From: Pachypanchax playfairii
Taxonomy: Eukaryota > Chordata > Actinopteri > Cyprinodontiformes > Aplocheilidae
NCBI GenBank assembly: GCA_006937955.1
Contig: SSNP01000052.1
Span: 2,285,139-2,349,138, forward strand
Reading direction: 5' to 3'
DNA length: 64,000 nucleotides
This document shows positions 56,593 through 64,000 of the stretch, piece after piece (the first letter of the stretch is position 1; each line of letters begins with the position of its first letter). The notes under the pieces are model-generated. The model searched no databases. It was not told the origin of the DNA and was given only the letters and a program-made list of their open reading frames with translations. The position numbers were made by a program, and so were the translations under genes.

Positions 56593-59150
56593 TAAGAGAC
56601 ACTTTCAAAAAATCTTAACAAAATCTTAAATAATTCTAGAATTAATTATAAAATTTCAAACAAAAAATACATTTGATTTGTTCCAGTGTCTTTATCAGTA
56701 ATAAATAGCTTTATTCTCTCTATATATATTTTTAAAAACATACTGAAATTCCTCTAATAAGAGCTCAGTGTTCGTACAGGATTAACAGGAAGAAAAATAT
56801 CTAGAACTTTATGAACATTAAATGTGTTCACCTCAACAAAACATGAAAGGCACACACGTGAAGTTTGTTTAATCTTTTATCTGTAAAGTTTGACATGAGA
56901 ACATGGAATGTACTGTGTGGATGCAAATCAAATCATCTGCTTCAAACCTGCAGAATCTTAACAAGATTTGAAAGCAGGATGTTTTGTCATCAGTAAAGAC
57001 ATCTGACAAGGAATGAAACAGAAATGTAGACTGTATGATCATTGTTAAGCTGAATCAGCTGCTTGGAACTTCTATTTAATGTTCAACAGACAAAAAAAAG
57101 TCAAACTTGACAGAATATTCAATGAAGAAGTAGTTTTTTTGTGTGCATATATGAAAGTTAATCAGGCTGTTGCTATTTGTACTGAAAGTTTTTGTGTAAT
57201 CATTCAGTGAGATAAACTTATTTTGTTACTGCTTTAATCTTAAACCCAACAGCAACAGAACACAGCATAGTTTCTCTGTCACATCCTTTCTGACTCGTAA
57301 AACATATTAGCATTTGATGCATTCTCATCCTGGACATAATATCTTTCAGTCTCTCCCCTCTGGAAGAAGACTTTGTCCACCAGGACCAGGACTGCCTGAC
57401 ACAGGAACAGTTTCACCCCCTCTGCTACTGGCCTATTGAATAAGGCCCAGTAAAACTCACTATATGTGTTACATAAACAATCACATGCCAATTCCCAACA
57501 GTTTTTTGAGCAATGCACAGACTTTTACACTATTGCACAGTTGGTTTGGTTCTGTAAATATTGCTGGATTCTTAATGATGTTATTCTTACTCATTCCTTA
57601 TATTGTAAAAATGACACTTGGCAACAAACTAATTCTGTTTCTGATCAGACTAAAGTGATGTTGGATGTAAGAGCAGACTATTAGGTTTGTTTACGCATCG
57701 CAGCTCTGTCATCGCACACAACACGGTATTCACATGAATAGTTTGGATGCAGTGAGAGCCGCTGTGTGTCGTCATGATGCACTGCCCTACAGACCAGTTT
57801 AACCCTGGACATAACACGTATAACTTAGTTAATGCAGATAGTAAAGATTACTTATATTGAATGTATATGACAACCAAAAACAAAAAGTTGAATCTAATTA
57901 CATAAAGCTCAGACAGCTTTACTTCTTTAAATGGAGATAAAACAAATAAGCTCGACAAACATTTTAAATGCTTTATTTCAGATCATTTTTATTGTATTTT
58001 ATAATTCATTATGCTTGAACTGCACATGAACACATAGAATATACAGCTGTATAAAGACTGTGACCGAATGGTTCCACAAAAATAAATGTTGGCAGTGTCT
58101 TAACACAAAAAACAAGGAGACAAGATGTAAAGAGAATCAATCCCTTTTAGGTTGACATGATATACTCAGTAATGACCTCAGGTGTGTCCACACTTCATGC
58201 TTCAGGCTGCAAAAGAAAAATACCACAAACTACATTAAATACTAATAGTGCATAAAGCTCCCAATAACTAAGAACATTTTGATGCATTTATTAATAACTC
58301 TAAAGTGAGTTAATTGATATGTGTGAATAAGACACACGTGGGAGACACCTGTATTATCATAAACGTGCTTTACTCGCCATTTTTTTTGTCTAGCTGATCT
58401 AAATATCATTTAAAAACTATATTTAACCATAAACAGAATTAATGCGTCAGTTCTCATTCATTTTTTTTTGTGATCAATTTTTTATTAGTTTTTTATATTT
58501 TAGAGGTGATAACATCTTAACAGGTGTAAACATGTTATAGTTTTATACACAGATAAAGATATAGAAAACAAAGATAACACCTGTAGTATGACATAACAGA
58601 ACATAACTAGGTCATCACCCCCCCCCTCCTATCCACCCCCACCCCCCCTTCCCACCACCCACGCCCCTCACTCCCACCCCTTCCAGGACCTACCCTCCCC
58701 TCCCATCTGGAACCCATCAATCGTCCATACAATCAGAAAAAAAAAAGAATAAGTTGACGATTATAATGGGGTAAATATTGCTTATATATAGATATATAGT
58801 CAATATTTACTTACATTGGTTGTTCTACATTTGCATAATCGTAAAACACGCAAGATTCCACACAGAACACATCCAGAAATCATCATAACAGCCATATTTC
58901 CCTTTTCCTCCCCTTTCAATCCTCCCTTCCCCCTTCCTTTTTTTTCTTCTCCCTTTCTTCCTTCTCCCTCTCCCCCTTCCCCTCACCCTCTCCTTCCCTT
59001 CATTCCTTTAAAAAAAAATAACCAACAAAATCTTGTGGTTAACCTATTCTTTTTTAAAAGAAAATCCTAATTCTGCTCATAGGTTTCTGAAGACACTAAC
59101 TTGATTGAGTCTTGGGGTGGGGCTACACTTTCCTGCAGCCTCAACAACAA
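55830..59150. other. Intergenic region between the two A2M-like genes
   Basis: No gene recognised. It holds a (TAA)n tract near 56560-56590, a C-rich stretch (about 58617-58690) and a long polypyrimidine stretch (about 58895-59010). These could be remnants of a retroelement tail. No convincing extra exon of either A2M-like gene is present. Confidence 0.5.
58610..59012. repeat. C-rich and polypyrimidine low-complexity tracts
   Basis: Runs of CCCCCCC and CCACCCC at 58617-58690 and mixed CT tracts at 58895-59010. Such tracts may form non-B structure. The associated frames are not genes. Confidence 0.75.
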
Positions 59151-59160
59151 AAAAAGTTTC

Positions 59161-59166
59161 TTTATT
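59161..59166 (-). terminator. Candidate poly(A) signal for the downstream paralogue
   Basis: AATAAA on the minus strand about 173 bp after the stop at 59339-59341. A second AATAAA at 59307-59312 is closer. Neither is confirmed. Confidence 0.35.
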
Positions 59167-59338
59167 TGTATCTTTGAAACAATTAGCCTCTTTGATTTGA
59201 ATGTACGGGACTTATTTTGCACAGCAGTAAAACTCTAATCAATAGACTCAGAGGGGAGAAGGTTAAATTGTTGGAGCTATTAAATTTGGTGAGGATTATC
59301 ATCAAGTTTATTGATTATACTGTGATATATTACCTTGA

Positions 59339-62142
59339 TCATTGTATAGTATATTCTCTCTCAGCCCGGTCACCTAAAAGAGAAAAAAAAAGAACATGAG
59401 ATTTATAAAGTTTCCAAGGTATTAAACAGTGTTTTGAGCTCTCTGTATGAGGAATTACTTGGCTGGTAGTAATCATAGAGGGTGACCACAGCTGGTTTGA
59501 GGTTCTGCACTGGGATCTCCTGTGAGAGCACCAGGCTGTGGTGGACTGGAATATCTTTCTGAAGCTGAAAGGAAGACAAAAACACAACATACTTGGTAAC
59601 AAACTGACTGAACATTACATATGATTGTATGCTGTTCACTCCTCTCACCCCCTCTATGTACACCACAACATGTCCGTCCTTGTGTTCAACACGTTCAACC
59701 AGCAGAGCACATTCAAGCTGTGAGGAGATGAAAATTAGATGTTTCATTATCACTATGAGCTCACAAGCAGACAGATTATTCTAACTCACATCCTTCAAAG
59801 ATTGTGGGTCTGGGACAAATCCTGACAGCAAAGTAATATCTAGGATCACCATGTTTGTCCTGATCTCGTTTCCATTGTACCTGGAACAGAACAATAAAAT
59901 ATGCTTTTTGTACATTGCTGAAATTATTTGTCCCTTTCAGATTTATTCTGTTTTTCCACTTAAATGTTTCAGATTAGCAAACAAATTTCAATCTGATAAT
60001 CTTAGTAAATACATAATGCAGCTTTTAAATGTTAAATGTTTTTTAAAGGACAACTTACCCCCAAACCAAACCACTCTATGAATGAGTGTCCAATAGTCCT
60101 GTCTACATTTCTGGGTATTATTTTTTTGTTTTTTTAGGCAAATTTTAGTACAACTGTTGATTTTCTACCAAAAACCGTTCGTGGAGCGCCCTCTTCAGGT
60201 TAAAACGTTACACTGCATTTGAATTTGAATCAAGCGTTGCTATTGGCTGAGACCTTATTTTCTCTAAACGTGACGTCAGGATTCTGCCGTTATGGGATAC
60301 AAAAGAGCTCGGTCTCAGTAGTGAGTGAGTTTGAACAGGAAGTGCATATGGCCGTTATCAGAGTTCATTTTAGTGTTTGCGACTGTGTGAAAACATGTTT
60401 TTTGCACATTACTGAATTATTTTCTCTTCATGCTGGGATACTTTGATCTATACATTGGACACCTCTCTGCAACAGTAGAGGGCAGCGGCCGCACGCAGCT
60501 GGACCTGATGAGGCAGAGTCACATGATACTACTCGAGCTAATCCAAATTTAACTTTTGTTTTGATCAACAACAATGTACCACTAAGAGACGGGCCTCGTG
60601 AAAAGTGTGGAAGCTTTACTTTCTTTTAGTATCTATAAGCTGCAGGTTAAATTACTTACTGAGACAGAAGTTTCAGAGTAAGTTTGGGTCTCAGAGAGGT
60701 ATCATACTCTGGTTTAACTTCCACATTCAGACTGGTGACTTGTGGAGGAGGTGGGATGTTATAGTAATAAGCGAGCTGAGAAACAAGTAACAAAAGAAGG
60801 TTTAATAATCATGAAAAATGATTTTAAAATATTTACATGAATAATAAATCTTTTTCCAGTTTGTTTTAATTTGTTTTAAAAACATGAACGATACTTGCTC
60901 AGGTGATACTGTCACACTGACGCTGTCACCAACCTGTACTGAGGCACATGATGTTCCCTTCACCTCCACACTGTACTTTCCTTTAACATCACGCAACACC
61001 TTCTCCTGGTAGAGCAGTTTGTTGTCCTGATTCACATCAAACATCAGCTGTTCATTGGGAGCCTGTATTGTCACTGTACTTGAGCCTTGTGGACTGAACA
61101 CTACACGGGAGTAGAGGGACAGAGCCTGAAGAGCAACCACTGTGTCCTACAGCACACAAAACAGACCAGGTGAAATTATGTGTGTGTTGCCAGTTAAGGT
61201 AATGAGCAGGTTTTTGGTGTGTGGGAGGAAACAGGAGACAAAATGCATACATGAACAGAGGAATCAAACAAACTCCATGCAGAAAGTTTGCAGCTAAGTG
61301 TTGAACCTATGATCTTCTTACAAGGTAATTGTGCTAATCACTAGTGACCCAAAGCAGCAACTGATTGAGACATTATCTTAACAAAAGCTCCTCTGAAATG
61401 ATGGAATTGTTAAGAAAATAATCAGCGGAGTTCTGATCAAATCCATCTATAATGCAAACTTTATTGCTAAGCAAGAGTTAGACTTTCACCATGTGATTTT
61501 TAGATCTTATGTCAGTATTTCAAAAAATAAAAATCTAAAATAGAGATGTTTTTGTTCTCACAGAAAAACTAAAGGAAGTTAAATGCGCTCTCACAGTACT
61601 AACATTTTACATGTTCAGAAAAATGCTATAACGTTATGGGGAAAACATGAAAAAGCAAAATTACTGAGCTAAAAATGATCTTGTTACAAAGATAAAACCT
61701 GATTGGAGTACCTGAGTGGAGGAGAAACCTCCGTAAGGGTTCTGCTGACGTGACAGCCACCTAACAATGTTGGAGGCGTAGCCCAGGTCTTCAACACTGT
61801 GGGTAGAAGTGAGTTTGGCCATCAGCACATAGGAGCTGATCTCCACAGACAGAGAGGCTGATGTTTCTGTTGCTGTCTGAGACCAGTGGGTGAAACCTCC
61901 TAAAAACAGCCGACCACAAACACCATGTTTTATTTATTGTATTGAACTCTGAATCATCCACATCAGGAAGATTACTTACCTTGTTTTGTTGCAACTGAGT
62001 CCAGGTGCTTCAGAAGATGATCACGTGTCTCCATGTCTCCTGCTAGAGTGAAGACGTACGCCAGCAAAGCTGTAGTGTAGGTGTTGCTCAGGTCATGGAT
62101 GGACGTTTTGAGACATGACAGACTCCGATTCACAGCAGGATC
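59339..62142 (-). CDS. a2ml: Second alpha-2-macroglobulin-like gene, C-terminal part
   Basis: Eight exons: 61980-62142, 61712-61899, 60934-61146, 60660-60775, 59790-59880, 59649-59717, 59459-59564 and 59339-59373. They give 326 residues plus stop in a continuous frame. Blocks are SIHDLSNTYTTALLAYVFTL, GGFSSTQ, DTVVALQALSLYSR, MVILDITLLSGFVPDP, VERVEHKDGHVVVY and LKPAVVTLYDYYQPSDRAE. Exon sizes match exons 28-34 of the neighbouring gene almost exactly (163, 188, 213, 116, 91, 69, 106). The last exon is only 35 bp and ends EREYTIQ, so this protein has no His tail and lacks the C-terminal Cys region. Upstream exons, including bait and thioester, lie beyond the right window edge. The secreted protease-trap role is known for the family. 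Confidence 0.9.
61190..61350. repeat. Fragment of a common teleost repeat
   Basis: tttttggtgtgtgggaggaa, caaactccatgcagaaag and gaacctatgatcttctta follow the sequence order of a repeat found across fish genomes. It lies in the intron between the second and third visible exons of the paralogue. Confidence 0.5.
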
Positions 62143-62159
62143 CTTTAAAATGGTTAAAG

Positions 62160-63315
62160 ATAATTAGAACACTTTGTTAATAATGTAACAGCTGATTCTC
62201 CTTGTTTGAACATGGCTACAATCTTTATTTTCCTGCTTATAAGGTATGTGTTGTTTCATGTTGGCAGCCAGATTGTCAGCTCCTGCTACAATATTTCAGT
62301 GCCAAGTCACAGTTATATCATAATCTGTTTAACTCCATGCTCTAAACTGTTTTCCAGTTGTACTACTCTGCCTATTGCAGTCTAAAAACCCAAACATTGC
62401 AGGTATGTTTTTGTAAATGAATACTGTACCTACCCAGCATGTTTCAGCTAGAGGAGTCCTAATTTGCTGTACAATCCCCCTGGAGCTCAGACTGTGCACC
62501 CTTAAGCTCTAACTGGCTGGCTCGCCGGCTGGTTGGCTATTTTTTTTATAAAATTTTACCTATCAAAAAAACGTTCCCATGACAGGAACACTAAATATGA
62601 TGCTATTTTTACTTTCTTTGAATTATCAGAGTGAGAGGTGAATGTTTGGAAACACCCAGAGGAGGAGGACCCAACAATGGCCGATAAGGACCCAGAGGAC
62701 TTTACATTGAAAATACCAGGGAAAGATCATATCATTATGCTTAAATAATTAACAGGACACACTCACCATAAATAAGAATACTCTAAATGACATCTCATTA
62801 TGAAATAAGTTGTCAATTTGCACTATGGTTGCATTTTTTGACAGGGTAGCATGAATCGTCAGAACACCGGCTTTGCAACTCATTTCAACGGGTGTAGCCT
62901 TGCTGATGTTTGCTCTGTTTTTAGCTCTTTCCCTGTCTTTCTCTCACACTTTCATTGCTGTTTTCCTTTTTCTTTCATGTTCCAACATGATGACAACGAA
63001 AAGTGAACTCCGGGCACTGAGCTGAAAAAGCTAACTACTAGCCATTATGGGAGTGAATAGCAACTGCTGCTGCAACAAACAGCTGTAAAGGAACCACCCT
63101 ATCAAGGCCACGACTCAAACCCCTGAAGTTGCTAAGTGTATTGTTGGGCCATCGGAAGCGTCCAGAGTGATGCCTAATATGAAGCTGAACTTGTTTTTCG
63201 GTTAGCATCCACTTGGACAAGTTTTTAAACAGTAGCTTAAAGTTTTAAAAGTTATTTAGTAGCCTACTGCTTTAAATCTTTTTGAACATTTCTTACATTT
63301 TTTTGTAACCATGAC
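62160..63315. other. Intron of the second A2M-like gene, no exon seen
   Basis: The exon equivalent to 43818-43892 (GGVSDELTLTAYV) should come next upstream. I find no match before the retroelement, so it must lie past the window edge. Confidence 0.5.
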
Positions 63316-63319
63316 TCTT

Positions 63320-64000
63320 TTTCTATTTTTATTCTGGTTTGGGTGCTGTGCTGATTGAAGGATTTTTGTTTAATTTGTCACTTTTTTGCTATTTATTATG
63401 ATGTGTAACCATAGCAACAAAAAAAAACTGTTGACAAGAAAGACCAGGTAATGGACATTTCTATGGCTCAAATTATGCTAAAATCGAGTCCTCAAATCCT
63501 TGATAAGATAAAAAGAAGAAGACATGGATGCAGAGCAGGAGTAAAGTGACAAATGTCAGATCTCTTGTTAATAAGACTGAAAAGCTTGAAACATTTTTGA
63601 AGATGCAGCCAGAGATTTGAGGATGCACTTTTATGTGTTCCACTGAGATGTTGCTTAAGGAGCAGATCCACCAGTGAGAATGAAATACTGGATTTGTTTT
63701 ATGCAAATATCAGGCATAAGGCAGACCTTAATCTAGTATTTTTCTACTGTGTATAAACCCAATGTTCAGAGGCAACTTGTAATCAAAAGAACCCTGAGGA
63801 GGTCACAGGAAGCTGAAAACTCTTCAACAATGTTTTGAGGCTACGACTGTGATGAGCCACATGGAGAGGACATCAATGGTGTGATTGAGTGTGTGACTGA
63901 CTATTTAAACATTGACAACAGCATCCCCACCAGAACAGTGAAGTTCTTCTCCAGTGTTGTGAAAGAAATACTAAACAAAAAAAAAAAAGAGCTTTTAGGC
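63320..64000 (+). mobile_element. L2/Rex1-like LINE, 5' part, cut by window edge
   Basis: The sequence from about 63320 to 63620 is homologous to the reverse complement of 19130-19440. The stretch at 63845-64000 encodes DEPHGEDINGVIECVTDYLN and IPTRTVKFFSSVVKEILN, the endonuclease-RT linker also seen at 18440-18520. The endonuclease region between them is largely deleted. It is oriented opposite to the A2M-like gene and lies in its intron or upstream flank. Confidence 0.7.

Noticed and set aside
58190..58220. Acceptor-like site considered as a distant last exon of the second A2M-like gene
   Set aside because: Joining it to exon YDYYQP gives an immediate stop, whereas 59339-59373 gives a family-like ending.

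Overview
The window looks like nuclear DNA of a teleost fish, probably a percomorph. It has split genes with GT-AG introns, many (CA)n tracts, Tc1/mariner elements, L2/Rex1-like and RTE/Rex3-like non-LTR retroelements, PIF/Harbinger relics and TTAA-flanked MITEs. Three protein-coding genes can be assembled by hand, all on the minus strand. Exon borders below were placed from splice consensus, reading phase and family knowledge; no search was run.

Layout. 1-600: non-LTR retroelement fragment. 935-2996: satellite-like tandem array of about 324-bp units separated by (CA)n. 4167-5768: Tc1 element with an intact transposase. 5770-14980: gene-poor, with one decayed Tc1 copy. 14985-19440: L2/Rex1-like retroelement (minus), split by a second intact Tc1 copy at 15806-17407. 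21828-34070: tbcel (tubulin cofactor E-like), eight coding exons plus probable non-coding 5' exons and an ETS/CRE promoter. 35635-55750: a complete alpha-2-macroglobulin-like (A2M-like) gene of 35 coding exons. 59339-62142: the last eight exons of a second, tandem A2M-like gene whose 5' part lies beyond the right edge. 63320-64000: 5' part of another L2/Rex1-like copy.

The main discovery is the end of the first A2M-like gene. Its 34 upstream exons give a normal A2M body of about 1,470 residues with signal peptide, bait region, thioester GCGEQ and receptor-binding domain. Exon 34 is joined in phase to a 4,598-bp terminal exon that stays open through a 4.2-kb minisatellite. It adds about 1,530 residues, mostly His/Asp repeats such as HGHGDHHHHDDHDH and DKDHHHHHH, giving a predicted protein of 3,002 residues. 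The neighbouring paralogue ends conventionally with a 35-bp exon. A thioester protease trap carrying a giant, probably metal-binding, histidine tail is, as far as I know, undescribed. Within the array a single-base phase shift turns the last roughly 330 repeat residues into Thr/Met/Ile repeats. Matching C-x-G-P-[ED]-C modules flank the array.

The two A2M-like genes form a tandem pair of secreted protease inhibitors or immune proteins. tbcel is an unrelated cytosolic tubulin regulator.
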